NCBI RefSeq assembly: GCF_034008315.1
Contig: NZ_CP125377.1
Span: forward strand, 434,001 to 498,000
DNA length: 64,000 nt
Source: Pseudomonas sp. P8_241
Lineage (GTDB): Bacteria; Pseudomonadota; Gammaproteobacteria; Pseudomonadales; Pseudomonadaceae
Reading direction: 5' to 3'
The position numbers and the translations under genes are program-made. Under the pieces are notes generated by a model, which was not told the origin of the DNA, did not search any database, and worked only from the letters and a program-made list of their open reading frames with translations. This document shows positions 1-8,522 of the stretch, piece by piece. Every line of letters begins with the position of its first letter. The first letter of the stretch is position 1.

Positions 1-2540
1 GCCTCAAGCGTTTCAACCCTGCCGTGGTGGCGGGTTACGGTCGCCTTTGTGGCGAAATGGACCTGGCGCTGGCGGACTTCGATCACCCAGGCCTGGTGCG
101 AACGCTGCAGTGGGATGCTCGTCATGCTCATGCCTTGATCGCGCATCTGCTGCCTGTCATCACGGATGAAACCCAGCGTCGGCTGATTGTCGAGGCCTCC
201 GAACAAGCGGAGCGTCATTTGCAGCCACTGGAGGACAAGCTGCCGGTGCAAGCCATCCACATGGACATCACCGATGACAACGTGGTGTGGCAGCGTGATG
301 CGCAGCGCCACTGGCAATTGCAAGGCGTGATCGACTTTGGCGATCTGGTGCGCACTTGGCGGATCACCGATTTGTCGGTGACCTGTGCCGCCCTGCTGCA
401 CCACGGTGAAGGCGATCCTTTCTGCATTTTGCCGGCGATCCAGGCCTATCACGCAATCAACCCGCTTCAACACGAAGAGCTGCTGGCGCTCTGGCCGCTG
501 ATCGTTGCGCGCGCGGCGGTGCTGGTGCTCAGTGGTGAGCAGCAAGTCAGCATCGATCCGGGCAACACCTATAGTCGCGACAATCTGATCCACGAGTGGG
601 AAATTTTCCGCGTGGCTACGTCGGTTCCGCTGGCGTTGATGGAAGCGGCAATCCTCTCGGCGGTTGGTCATACACTGCCAGCCATCGGCGGCGAAAATTT
701 CGCGCCGCTGTTGCCGAGCCTGGTGGGGCGTGCGTTTGCCTTGATCGACCTGGGCGTATTGAGCCCGCATTTCGAGGCCGGCAACTGGGAGCAGCAAGGC
801 ATCGATCAGCGTTTGCTGGATGAAGCGCTTGCCGCTCATGGTCTGGCGGCCAGTCGCTATGGACAGTACCGCTTGTCCCGCACCCAAGCGGACAGCGCCA
901 CAGAGCCAGATACCTTCCCGTTGCACGTCGAATTACGCGTCCCCCATGGCACAGTGGTCGAGTCGCCGTTTGCTGGCGTGGTGCATCAACCCTCGGCCGG
1001 CGTGCTGCAACTGGATGGCCCGCAACTGAGCGTGCGGTTGTGGGGCGTCACGCCTTCGCTGCACAGCGGCGCAGCCCTGGTCAAAGGCCAGGTGCTGGGA
1101 TCGGTCAGCGGACCGTTGATTGTGCAGTTGTGCCGAGGCTCGTCGATCACTGCGCCGCTGTTCTGTACGCCATCGCGCGCGGCTGCCTGGCAGGCCTTGT
1201 GCCCGTCACCGGCTACGCTGCTGGGGCTGGCGTGTGATGCCGAAGCAGAACTCGACGCACAGACTTTGCTGGCGCGGCGTGATGCCAGCTTCGCCCGCAC
1301 GCAAAAACATTACTACGTCGACCCGCCGCGCATCGAGCGCGGCTGGCGCAACCATTTGATCGACATGCAGGGCCGCTCCTACCTCGACATGCTCAACAAC
1401 GTTGCTGTGTTGGGTCATGGCCATCCGCGCATGGCGGCGGTCGCCAGCCGTCAGTGGTCGCTGCTCAACACCAACTCGCGCTTCAACTACGCAGCGGTTG
1501 CCGAGTTCTCCGAGCGTTTGCTGAAACTGTCACCGGACGGCATGGATCGAGTGTTCCTGGTCAACAGCGGCAGCGAGGCAAACGATCTGGCGATTCGTCT
1601 GGCGTGGGCCTACAGCGGTGGCCGCGACATGATCAGCGTGCTGGAGGCCTATCACGGCTGGACGGTGGGTGCGGACGCGGTGTCGACCTCGATTGCCGAC
1701 AACCCCAAGGCCTTGAGCAGCCGACCGGACTGGGTGCATCCAGTGATCGCACCAAACACCTATCGCGGCGAGTTCCGCGGTCCGGACAGTGCACCTGACT
1801 ACGTACGCAGCGTCGAACACAACCTGACGAAAATCGCGGAGCAGAAACGCCAACTGGCCGGCTTCATCTGCGAGCCGGTGTATGGCAACGCTGGCGGTAT
1901 TTCGCTGCCATCGGGCTATCTGAAACAGGTTTATGCAATGGTGCGCGCGCAAGGTGGCGTGTGCATCGCCGACGAAGTCCAGGTCGGTTACGGGCGCATG
2001 GGCCATTTCTTCTGGGGCTTCGAAGAGCAGGGCGTGGTGCCGGACATCATCACCATGGCCAAGGGCATGGGCAATGGTCAACCGTTGGGTGCGGTGATCA
2101 CCCGCCGGGAAATCGCCGAAGCATTGGAGGCCGAAGGTTATTTCTTCTCGTCCGCAGGGGGCAGTCCGGTCAGTTGCCAGATCGGCATGGCGGTGCTGGA
2201 TGTGATGGAAGAGGAAAAGCTTTGGGAGAACGCGCAAATTGTCGGCGGGCATTTCAAGCAGCGTCTTGAAGCGCTGATCGATATTCATCCGTTGGTTGGT
2301 GCGGTGCACGGGTCCGGTTTTTATCTGGGTGTGGAGTTGATCCGCAACCGCGAAACCCTGGAGCCGGCCACTCAAGAAACCACGGCGCTGTGTGATCGTC
2401 TGCGTGAGCTCGGGATTTTCATGCAGCCGACGGGTGATTTCCTGAACGTGTTGAAGATCAAACCGCCGATGGTCACCTCACGCCAGAGCGTGGATTTCTT
2501 TGTGGACATGCTGTCGAAGGTGCTTGAAGAGGGGTTGTAA
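1..2540 (+). CDS. Fused APH-like / M23-like / class III aminotransferase (5' partial)
   Basis: The frame is open from the window edge, so the start lies outside; about 845 residues are visible. The N-terminal part is an aminoglycoside-phosphotransferase-like kinase domain, with the catalytic-loop motif IHMDITDDNVVW followed by VIDFGD. A middle stretch (VPHGTVVESPFAGVVHQ onward) resembles the beta-rich fold of M23 peptidases or lipoyl domains. The last ~430 residues are a PLP-dependent class III aminotransferase with IADEVQVGYGR and the PLP lysine in TMAKGMGNGQPLGA. Such large kinase-aminotransferase fusions are known in Pseudomonas and are usually annotated only as aminotransferase. The substrate is unknown; aguA downstream suggests amine or polyamine metabolism, which is inference. 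Confidence 0.85.
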   Translation, partial: LKRFNPAVVAGYGRLCGEMDLALADFDHPGLVRTLQWDARHAHALIAHLLPVITDETQRRLIVEASEQAERHLQPLEDKLPVQAIHMDITDDNVVWQRDAQRHWQLQGVIDFGDLVRTWRITDLSVTCAALLHHGEGDPFCILPAIQAYHAINPLQHEELLALWPLIVARAAVLVLSGEQQVSIDPGNTYSRDNLIHEWEIFRVATSVPLALMEAAILSAVGHTLPAIGGENFAPLLPSLVGRAFALIDLGVLSPHFEAGNWEQQGIDQRLLDEALAAHGLAASRYGQYRLSRTQADSATEPDTFPLHVELRVPHGTVVESPFAGVVHQPSAGVLQLDGPQLSVRLWGVTPSLHSGAALVKGQVLGSVSGPLIVQLCRGSSITAPLFCTPSRAAAWQALCPSPATLLGLACDAEAELDAQTLLARRDASFARTQKHYYVDPPRIERGWRNHLIDMQGRSYLDMLNNVAVLGHGHPRMAAVASRQWSLLNTNSRFNYAAVAEFSERLLKLSPDGMDRVFLVNSGSEANDLAIRLAWAYSGGRDMISVLEAYHGWTVGADAVSTSIADNPKALSSRPDWVHPVIAPNTYRGEFRGPDSAPDYVRSVEHNLTKIAEQKRQLAGFICEPVYGNAGGISLPSGYLKQVYAMVRAQGGVCIADEVQVGYGRMGHFFWGFEEQGVVPDIITMAKGMGNGQPLGAVITRREIAEALEAEGYFFSSAGGSPVSCQIGMAVLDVMEEEKLWENAQIVGGHFKQRLEALIDIHPLVGAVHGSGFYLGVELIRNRETLEPATQETTALCDRLRELGIFMQPTGDFLNVLKIKPPMVTSRQSVDFFVDMLSKVLEEGL

Positions 2541-2553
2541 ACACCCCTCTCTT

Positions 2554-2638
2554 TAGGAGCGAGCTTGCTCGCGATGGCGGTTTTTCAGTCGACAAATCTG
2601 TGACTGACATGGCCTCATCGCGAGCAAGCTCGCTCCTA
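2554..2638. repeat. REP-type inverted pair
   Basis: Two perfect 23-bp arms (2554-2576 and 2616-2638, outer end TAGGAGCGAGC) face each other across about 39 bp. This is the arrangement of Pseudomonas REP doublets (REPINs). It sits just after the aminotransferase stop codon and could also act as a transcript-end stabiliser. Confidence 0.85.
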
Positions 2639-2655
2639 CAGGGATGGGGGGTGTT

Positions 2656-2735
2656 AATCCGATTGTTATCGGCTTTAAATGCATGCCATGAGCTAATTCT
2701 GATAGGTAACGCTTTAAAAGCCGATATTTATCGGA
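2656..2735. promoter_or_regulatory. Paired palindromic operator candidates upstream of aguA
   Basis: Two CCGAT-N4-ATCGG palindromes (2659-2672 and 2721-2734) are flanked by CTTTAAA and TTTAAAAG, so the two sites are mirror images of each other. They lie 85-160 bp before aguA, the position expected for a dimeric regulator. The regulator is unknown. Confidence 0.5.
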
Positions 2736-2818
2736 TATAAAGTCGCCACAGTCCACGGCGTGCCCCAATGCGCTTCCATTTTTTGTCAGGTATCAATGTC
2801 ACTCTGGAGTCCTGAGCC

Positions 2819-3925
2819 ATGACCACTTTGAACAGCTCCCCTCGCGCCGACGGCTTCTACATGCCCGCCGAGTGGGCACCGCAAACCCAGGCCTGGATGA
2901 TTTGGCCAGAGCGGCCGGACAACTGGCGCCTGGGCGGCAAGCCGGCGCAAGCCGCCCACGCGGCAGTGGCCAAGGCCATCGCCCGTTTCGAGCCTGTGAC
3001 TGTCGCGGTTTCCGCCGGCCAGTACGAAAACGCTCGTGCACGTCTCGACGTACCGAATATCCGCGTGGTGGAAATGTCCAGTGACGACGCCTGGGTCCGC
3101 GACTCCGGCCCGACCTTCGTTATCAATAACAGTGGCGAAGTCCGTGGTGTGAACTGGGATTTCAACGCGTGGGGTGGTTTCGACGGCGGTCTGTATTCAC
3201 CGTGGAACCGGGACTCGCAGGTCGGCGGCAAAATTCTTGAAATCGAGCGCAGCCAGCGCTATCGCACCGAAGGCTTTGTACTCGAAGGCGGCTCGATTCA
3301 CGTCGATGGCGAAGGCACGCTGATCACCACCGAAGAATGCCTGCTCAACCGCAATCGCAATCCACACATGAGCCGCGCAGAAATCGAAGCGGTACTCAGC
3401 GCAAATCTGGCTGTGGATAAAATCATCTGGTTGCCGGACGGTTTGTTCAACGATGAAACCGACGGCCATGTGGATAACTTCTGCTGCTACGTGCGTCCGG
3501 GTGAAGTGTTGCTGGCCTGGACTGACGACCCCCAGGATCCGAACTATCCACGCTGCCAGGCTGCAATGAAAGTGCTGCAAAGCAGCACGGACGCTAAAGG
3601 TCGCCCATTCACCGTGCACAAAATGCCGATTCCGGGGCCGCTGTTCGCGACCGAAGAAGAGTGTGCCGGGGTGGATCCGGTCGACGGCACTCAGGAACGC
3701 AATCCTACTGTTCGTCTGGCGGGTTCCTACGTGAACTTCCTGATCGTCAACGGCGGCATCATCGCCCCGAGTTTTGATGACCCTCAGGACGGTCCGGCGA
3801 AAGAGATTTTGCAGAATCTGTTCCCGCAACACGAAGTGGTGATGGTGCCGGGTCGTGAACTGTTACTGGGTGGCGGCAACATTCACTGCCTTACCCAGCA
3901 GCAACCGGCTCCGCACATGGAGTGA
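2819..3925 (+). CDS. aguA: Agmatine deiminase
   Basis: The 368-residue product is the usual length for bacterial agmatine deiminase (peptidyl-arginine deiminase-like fold), which converts agmatine to N-carbamoylputrescine plus ammonia in the cytoplasm. Visible signatures are WPERPDNWR near the start, [10 protein letters not shown] around residue 90, the [10 protein letters not shown] histidine segment, and the C-terminal GGGNIHC with catalytic Cys357. The ATG follows a GGAG ribosome site at suitable spacing. No aguB (carbamoylputrescine amidase) neighbour is in the window. Two mirror-image palindromes upstream suggest a dedicated regulator, and a strong terminator follows. Confidence 0.95.
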   Translation: MTTLNSSPRADGFYMPAEWAPQTQAWMIWPERPDNWRLGGKPAQAAHAAVAKAIARFEPVTVAVSAGQYENARARLDVPNIRVVEMSSDDAWVRDSGPTFVINNSGEVRGVNWDFNAWGGFDGGLYSPWNRDSQVGGKILEIERSQRYRTEGFVLEGGSIHVDGEGTLITTEECLLNRNRNPHMSRAEIEAVLSANLAVDKIIWLPDGLFNDETDGHVDNFCCYVRPGEVLLAWTDDPQDPNYPRCQAAMKVLQSSTDAKGRPFTVHKMPIPGPLFATEEECAGVDPVDGTQERNPTVRLAGSYVNFLIVNGGIIAPSFDDPQDGPAKEILQNLFPQHEVVMVPGRELLLGGGNIHCLTQQQPAPHME

Positions 3926-3996
3926 GTGAGGCCGTAACAGCCTGAGTTGATTACCTTATTGCTCAAGCTGGCCTTTCGCCTTGTTCCGTTGCCCAG

Positions 3997-4029
3997 AACC
4001 CGCAGCCCCCATGGACTGCGGGTTTTTTT
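3997..4029 (+). terminator. Rho-independent terminator after aguA
   Basis: A 9-bp stem (AACCCGCAG with CTGCGGGTT) and a 10-nt loop are followed by a run of T's. Confidence 0.85.
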
Positions 4030-4057
4030 GTATCCGCTTGTCCACAACTCAGAAACT

Positions 4058-4074
4058 TTGGCACAGCTCTTGTA
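4058..4074 (+). promoter_or_regulatory. Sigma-54-type promoter candidate
   Basis: TTGGCAC and TTGT are placed with GG (4060-4061) and GT (4072-4073) separated by exactly 10 nt, the -24/-12 geometry of RpoN promoters. The -12 element is GT instead of the canonical GC. It lies about 100 bp before the small gene at 4171. Confidence 0.4.
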
Positions 4075-4170
4075 TCTGTACGGTTGCAACTTGGGGAGGG
4101 GGAGAACTTCGATGTTCTGTCATAAACCTTGGATAAGTTAGCCGCTCACAAATCGGGAGAGAGCGCTGAA

Positions 4171-4383
4171 ATGAACGCCGAAGTAAATGCAATGAGCGAC
4201 AAGTCGTTGCATCCCCTGGTGATAAACAGCGAATCGCTCCAGGTTCTGGCGCACTGGTTAAAGTCCAATGGAACGCGTTCGATCAGTGAAACTGATCCGC
4301 GCCGGACAATGATCGAGCGCTACCCCGCAGATTTTTTCAGCGAGGCGGAACTGGATGCGTTGTGGGATGTGATGGAAGGATAA
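4171..4383 (+). CDS. Small conserved-looking protein of unknown function
   Basis: Seventy residues, acidic and soluble, with no signal peptide or membrane segment; not recognised. I start it at the ATG at 4171, which has GGGAGAG about 10 nt upstream, rather than at the in-frame TTG at 4129. It stands alone between two Rho-independent terminators, so it should be its own transcript, and a sigma-54-type promoter candidate lies upstream. The C-terminal part (ADFFSEAELDALWDVMEG) looks helical. Confidence 0.7.
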   Translation: MNAEVNAMSDKSLHPLVINSESLQVLAHWLKSNGTRSISETDPRRTMIERYPADFFSEAELDALWDVMEG

Positions 4384-4410
4384 GAAGCACAACAACGGAT
4401 TGAAAAAACA

Positions 4411-4445
4411 AAAAGCGCTGCCTCGGATGGCAGCGCTTTTTTTTC
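4411..4445 (+). terminator. Rho-independent terminator
   Basis: A 12-bp perfect stem (AAAAGCGCTGCC with GGCAGCGCTTTT) with a 6-nt loop and T-run ends the small gene at 4171-4383. Confidence 0.88.
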
Positions 4446-4457
4446 TTGAATAGTCCC

Positions 4458-4544
4458 GTAGGAGCTGGCTTGCCAGCGAAGGCGTCGTGTCAAACGACTT
4501 CTACGTTATTGACCCACCGCTTTCGCTGGCAAGCCAGCTCCTAC
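4458..4544. repeat. REP-type inverted pair
   Basis: Perfect 23-bp arms at 4458-4480 and 4522-4544 (outer end GTAGGAGCTGGC) with about 41 bp between. It is a different REP sequence class from the pair at 2554 and resembles the one at 57054. Confidence 0.85.
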
Positions 4545-4560
4545 AGGTTTTGTGTTGTGG

Positions 4561-6666
4561 TCAGAAGCTGTAGGTGCCCGTCACCACCAGGCTACGCGGT
4601 GCCCCCGGCTGGATCTGAAATGCACTGGTCGCCGACGAGTAGTACGTTTTGTCGCTGATGTTGTTCAGCGCCGCGCGCAAATCCCAATCTTTCTCACGGA
4701 AACCGGCCAAGGCATCCCAACGACCGTAACCCGGCAGCACGGTGGTGTTGAGGTTGTCGGCATAGCGATCGCCGACCAGCGTCAAACCGGTTTCGGCGTA
4801 CCAACCCATTTCCGGTTTCCAGGTCAGGAACAGGCTGCCGTTGTGCTTGGCCACATTGTTGATGCGCTTGCCTTCCAGGCCGTTGTTATCTTCCTCGATG
4901 GTTGCGTCCTGGATACCCACACCGCCGCGCACGTACCAGTTGCCGCTAATCTTGCCAGCGGCGGTCAGCTCGATCCCGCGGGAGCGTTGCAGGCCGGAGA
5001 GCAGGGTAATGGTTGGATTGTTCGGGTCGCTGGTGCGGCGGTTGTAGAGCTCCAGTTCGTAGATCGCCAGTGTCGTGCTCAAGCGATCATCGAGCCAGTC
5101 ACTCTTCACGCCGATTTCTTTCTGCTTGGTCAGCTCGGGGCTCAGGTCATTGGCATTGCCGGCGGCGCCTGGGGTGATGCCGATCAAGCCACCGCCAACC
5201 GGTGAGAACGTCTTGGACCAGGAAGCGTAAAAGGAATGATTCGGTAACGGCGTCCAGACCAGTCCTACACGTGGGCTGGTGCTGTGGCTGTCGCGGTCTT
5301 CGGATATGTCGCGCAGCTTGTTGGTCGACTCAATATCGAAGGTGTCGTAGCGCAGGCCGGCGAGCAATTGCCATTGATCGCTCAGGTGCAACTGATCCTG
5401 CACGTAAACGGCGCGGCTTTCGACTTCAGTGTGGGAGTTGCTCGACACCTGCATGCGCCCGGTATGACGCAAGTCGCGATTGGGGTTGTAAAGATCCAGC
5501 GGCGGCACCGGTGAACTCCCCGGGCCTGTGGTGGCAGCGGTGTACAAAAGCGGATCGCGGCGTTGGCTGCCGATTTCGATGCCGGTGAGCAGGCGATGTT
5601 CCAGGCCAAAGGTATCGAAACCACCCTCCAGTTCAACGTTGTTGTAGACGTTGCGGGTGGACAAGTCCTGCTGCCAGTGCTGGCGCGTGACCTGGTGGGT
5701 GGCCGGAATGTAGCCGGTCAGATAGGTGTTGTCGAAATCGCTATTGAGCTTGAATACACCCAGGGTCTGGCGCAGCTGCCAGTTATCGTTCAACTCATAG
5801 GTGAGTTTTGAGCGTAGGGATTGTGCCTTGTCATCGATGAAATCGTGCTCGCCGCCGTAGGTCGTATCGCGTCCTACGTCTGCCGGGCGACCGTTTACAC
5901 CGGGGATCCCACGGTCCGGCGTTCGGTTGTAGCGGCTGTATTCGTACTGCACCAGCCAGTTGAGGTCGGGTGTCAGCTGCCAGCTCATCGATGGTGCGAA
6001 CAACTGGCGATTGCCACTCACGCCATCGCGGAAGCTGTTTTCGTCCATGTTGCCCATGTTCAGGCGCAGGCTGATGTTCTCGGATGGATCGGTACTCAGG
6101 TCGGCGTACAGGCTGCGCAGATCTTCGCTGCCGCCCTGGGCTTCGATCGTCGAGCGGCGACCGAACTCCGGCAACTTGCTGACCCGGTTGACGATGCCAC
6201 CCTGGCTGCCACGACCATACAACACAGCAGCGGGGCCTTTTAGAACATCGATGCGTTCAATGTTGTGCAAGTCGCGCACGTATTGGCTGTCGTCGCGGAT
6301 GCCATCGAGATAGAAGTCGTTGCTGGCATCGAAGCCGCGGATGCGCAAGCTGTCGAAGCGCGTGTCGGCGCCGCTGCTGACGTTAGGGATGCCACTGAGT
6401 GCCGTGCCCAGATCGTTGGTGCCGTAGTCCGAGACGTTCGAGGTTTTGATCGAATCGATGGCTTGAGGCACATAGCGCACCGGCGTATTGGTGCGGGTCG
6501 CCGTACTGGTTTGGGTGACGCGCGGATCGTCCGCTTCCGCTTCGGCGCTGATCGAGGTAGCAGGCAAGGTGGTCGTTGTTGCGTAGGAAAAACCGGCAGA
6601 CAGGAAGGCAGAAAGCCCAAGGGTCATGGGCGTAAGACGAAAGGGGGCAGGCATTGCGAAGTGCAT
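4561..6666 (-). CDS. TonB-dependent siderophore receptor
   Basis: Outer-membrane ferric-siderophore receptor of about 701 residues. After a signal peptide ending near FSYA comes a TonB-box/plug region, including RFDSLRIRGFDA, DGIRDD and the plug motif IERIDVLKGPAAVLYGRGSQGGIVN, then a beta-barrel with FYASWSKTFSP and a C-terminal phenylalanine (VTGTYSF). There is no N-terminal STN signalling domain, so it does not drive its own sigma factor. The overall pattern is like catecholate or hydroxamate receptors of the Fiu/FhuA type; the ligand is not determinable. The ATG at 6666 is preferred over the upstream TTG; another ATG lies at 6654. A Fur-box-like sequence precedes it, as expected for iron control. 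Confidence 0.9.
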   Translation of the reverse strand: MHFAMPAPFRLTPMTLGLSAFLSAGFSYATTTTLPATSISAEAEADDPRVTQTSTATRTNTPVRYVPQAIDSIKTSNVSDYGTNDLGTALSGIPNVSSGADTRFDSLRIRGFDASNDFYLDGIRDDSQYVRDLHNIERIDVLKGPAAVLYGRGSQGGIVNRVSKLPEFGRRSTIEAQGGSEDLRSLYADLSTDPSENISLRLNMGNMDENSFRDGVSGNRQLFAPSMSWQLTPDLNWLVQYEYSRYNRTPDRGIPGVNGRPADVGRDTTYGGEHDFIDDKAQSLRSKLTYELNDNWQLRQTLGVFKLNSDFDNTYLTGYIPATHQVTRQHWQQDLSTRNVYNNVELEGGFDTFGLEHRLLTGIEIGSQRRDPLLYTAATTGPGSSPVPPLDLYNPNRDLRHTGRMQVSSNSHTEVESRAVYVQDQLHLSDQWQLLAGLRYDTFDIESTNKLRDISEDRDSHSTSPRVGLVWTPLPNHSFYASWSKTFSPVGGGLIGITPGAAGNANDLSPELTKQKEIGVKSDWLDDRLSTTLAIYELELYNRRTSDPNNPTITLLSGLQRSRGIELTAAGKISGNWYVRGGVGIQDATIEEDNNGLEGKRINNVAKHNGSLFLTWKPEMGWYAETGLTLVGDRYADNLNTTVLPGYGRWDALAGFREKDWDLRAALNNISDKTYYSSATSAFQIQPGAPRSLVVTGTYSF

Positions 6667-6697
6667 CCGAGAAGGTTGGAAATTCAAGGGTGCGAAT

Positions 6698-6716
6698 GGT
6701 AATGCTTGTTATTTGC
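6698..6716 (-). promoter_or_regulatory. Fur box candidate
   Basis: GGTAATGCTTGTTATTTGC matches the 19-bp Fur consensus at 12 positions and lies about 30 bp upstream of the TonB receptor start. Confidence 0.5.
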
Positions 6717-6905
6717 TTCCGTTAATTGTTCTTGAAGGTTCGAGAGATTGATTGTTGCAAAGTATGTCGTGATTGATACGTTCGGGTATTGAGTCACCTG
6801 ACCGAGAGGAAAACTCGTGCCTTTCGTTCTACGTCAATTGAATATTCCTGCCGCCTAACTGTCTTTCCTGGACGTTTTTTGCCTGTTTATCGACGATTCC
6901 TGAAA

Positions 6906-6935
6906 TTGACACATAGTCAGAGGGGCGGCTACGAT
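6906..6935 (+). promoter_or_regulatory. Sigma-70 promoter candidate
   Basis: A perfect TTGACA (6906-6911) lies 18 bp from TACGAT (6930-6935). Transcription would start near 6942 and run into the terminator at 6978-7016 before reaching the porin gene. Confidence 0.5.
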
Positions 6936-6941
6936 CCCGCC

Positions 6942-7016
6942 CAACGCCTGTGGCCGACCGCCACGATTCAAAACAATAAAAAGGCCCGCCGCGAGAAATC
7001 GTGGGCGGGCCTTTTT
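6942..7016 (+). ncRNA. Candidate small RNA or attenuated porin leader
   Basis: A good sigma-70-like promoter and a strong Rho-independent terminator bracket about 75 nt with no reading frame. This would yield either a free small RNA or a leader whose termination controls the OprD porin at 7103. I recognise no known RNA family. The rest of the 6688-7102 gap holds only the Fur box and this unit. Confidence 0.3.
6978..7016 (+). terminator. Rho-independent terminator upstream of the porin gene
   Basis: A 13-bp stem (AAAAAGGCCCGCC with GGCGGGCCTTTTT) has a 13-nt loop. It lies 87 bp before a start codon rather than after a gene. Confidence 0.8.
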
Positions 7017-7102
7017 GTTTTCGTCACGAAAAAAGAGCGCGATAGCGCCGTTTCCGTCGTTCGACACAGCGCGTTTCAACCGCAAACAAGGAAAAGAACA
7101 CC

Positions 7103-8389
7103 ATGTTGAACAAGCGAATCAGCCTGATCGCTCTGGGGATTTTGAGTGCAACACCGGCCATGGCTAACGACCAGGTCGAGTCCAAGGGTTTCGTTGAAGA
7201 CAGCAGCCTCAAAGTGCTGCTGCGCAATGCCTACATGAATCGTGACTACAAAGACGGCAATCCGGATAAGTCCGAGTGGGGCCAGGCGGCCATCGGCACC
7301 TTCTCTTCCGGCTTCACCCAAGGCACCGTCGGTGTCGGTGTGGATGCTTTTGGATTGTATGCATTGAACCTGGAGCGCAGCGAAGATCGTAGCGGCGCCC
7401 AAGGCATCGATTTTTTCAAAAAGGGCGCCAGCGGAGAACCGGCCGATGACCTGTCCAAGGGTGGCGCAGCGGTCAAATTCCGCCTGTCCAGCACCACCCT
7501 GACCTACGGCGACCAAATGCCGGCATTGCCGGTGTTGAATTACGACAACTCGCGCCTGCTGCCGGAAAGCTACACCGGCACCCTGATCACCTCCAGGGAG
7601 ATCAAAGGCCTTGAGCTGAACGCCGGTCGCTTCACTGCCCAATCGCGCAAAAGCGCTGAAGGCCGTGACAGCGGTGGGTTGAAGTCGATCAACGTCTTGG
7701 GCGGCAGCTATCAGTTCACTGAGCAATTCAAAGGCGCGCTGTACGCTTCCGACGTCGAAGACGTGCTGAAGAAGCAATACATCAACGCCAACTACGTGAT
7801 CCCGGTCGACAAGGATCAGTCCTTGAACCTGGACTTCAACGGCTACCGCACCAAGCTGGAAGACTCCTACGTTCGCGACAACGGCATTACCGGCGACGAC
7901 AACAAGATCTGGAGCCTGGCCGCCACCTTCGTTACCGGCGCGCACTCCTTCACCCTCGCGCACCAGCGCAGCACGGGCGACAGCAACCTGGGCTACGCCT
8001 ACGGTGGCTACCAGAAAGACCAGGGACGCATCGGCGACGGTGGCAACACCATTTACCTGGCCAACTCCTACTGGTCCGACTTCAACGCCGAAGACGAACG
8101 CAGCTGGCAGCTGGGCTACGGCCTCGACTTCACCACCTTCGGTGTCCCTGGCCTGAGCTACAACTTCGCCTACGTGCGTGGTGACAACATCACCACTTCC
8201 ACCAGCGAAGGCGGCACCGAGCGCGAGATCTTCAACCAGATCAAGTACGTCGTGCAAAGCGGTCCGGCCAAAGACCTCAGCGTGAAACTGCGCAGCTCGG
8301 TTCTGCGCGTGTCGCAGAAGTCGAGCGAGTACAACGTGAGTGGCAATGAAGTGCGTGTGTTTGTGGATTACCCGATCAACATTTTCTGA
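7103..8389 (+). CDS. OprD-family outer-membrane porin
   Basis: The 428-residue product has a cleavable signal peptide (ending TPAMA) and the layout of the Pseudomonas OprD/Opd substrate-specific porins: an early NAYMNRDYKD strand segment, GFTQGTVGVGVDAFG, GDQMPALPVLNYDNSRLLP and a C-terminal aromatic residue (DYPINIF). OprD porins form 18-strand barrels that import basic amino acids or carboxylates; the substrate cannot be read from the sequence. An AGGAAAAG-like ribosome site precedes the ATG and a terminator follows, so the gene is monocistronic. A terminator lies inside its putative leader. Confidence 0.93.
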   Translation: MLNKRISLIALGILSATPAMANDQVESKGFVEDSSLKVLLRNAYMNRDYKDGNPDKSEWGQAAIGTFSSGFTQGTVGVGVDAFGLYALNLERSEDRSGAQGIDFFKKGASGEPADDLSKGGAAVKFRLSSTTLTYGDQMPALPVLNYDNSRLLPESYTGTLITSREIKGLELNAGRFTAQSRKSAEGRDSGGLKSINVLGGSYQFTEQFKGALYASDVEDVLKKQYINANYVIPVDKDQSLNLDFNGYRTKLEDSYVRDNGITGDDNKIWSLAATFVTGAHSFTLAHQRSTGDSNLGYAYGGYQKDQGRIGDGGNTIYLANSYWSDFNAEDERSWQLGYGLDFTTFGVPGLSYNFAYVRGDNITTSTSEGGTEREIFNQIKYVVQSGPAKDLSVKLRSSVLRVSQKSSEYNVSGNEVRVFVDYPINIF

Positions 8390-8434
8390 TGATCCCGTTC
8401 GGTATCCCGGCCTGATAAAGGGCTGAGAAAGAAG

Positions 8435-8462
8435 AAGCCCCGACTGGTTCGGGGCTTTTTTG
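8435..8462 (+). terminator. Rho-independent terminator after the porin gene
   Basis: AAGCCCCGA pairs with TTCGGGGCTT and is followed by T's. It ends 8 bp before the IS element boundary. Confidence 0.85.
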
Positions 8463-8522
8463 TGCTGTTTGTCCCGTCCTGAATAAGGTTTACACCTTCT
8501 GACCTATTTTCAGGAGGGAGCA

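Noticed and set aside
7076..8257. Minus-strand open frame (393 codons) opposite the OprD porin
   Set aside because: Shadow of the porin; no features, and the porin has signal peptide and terminator.
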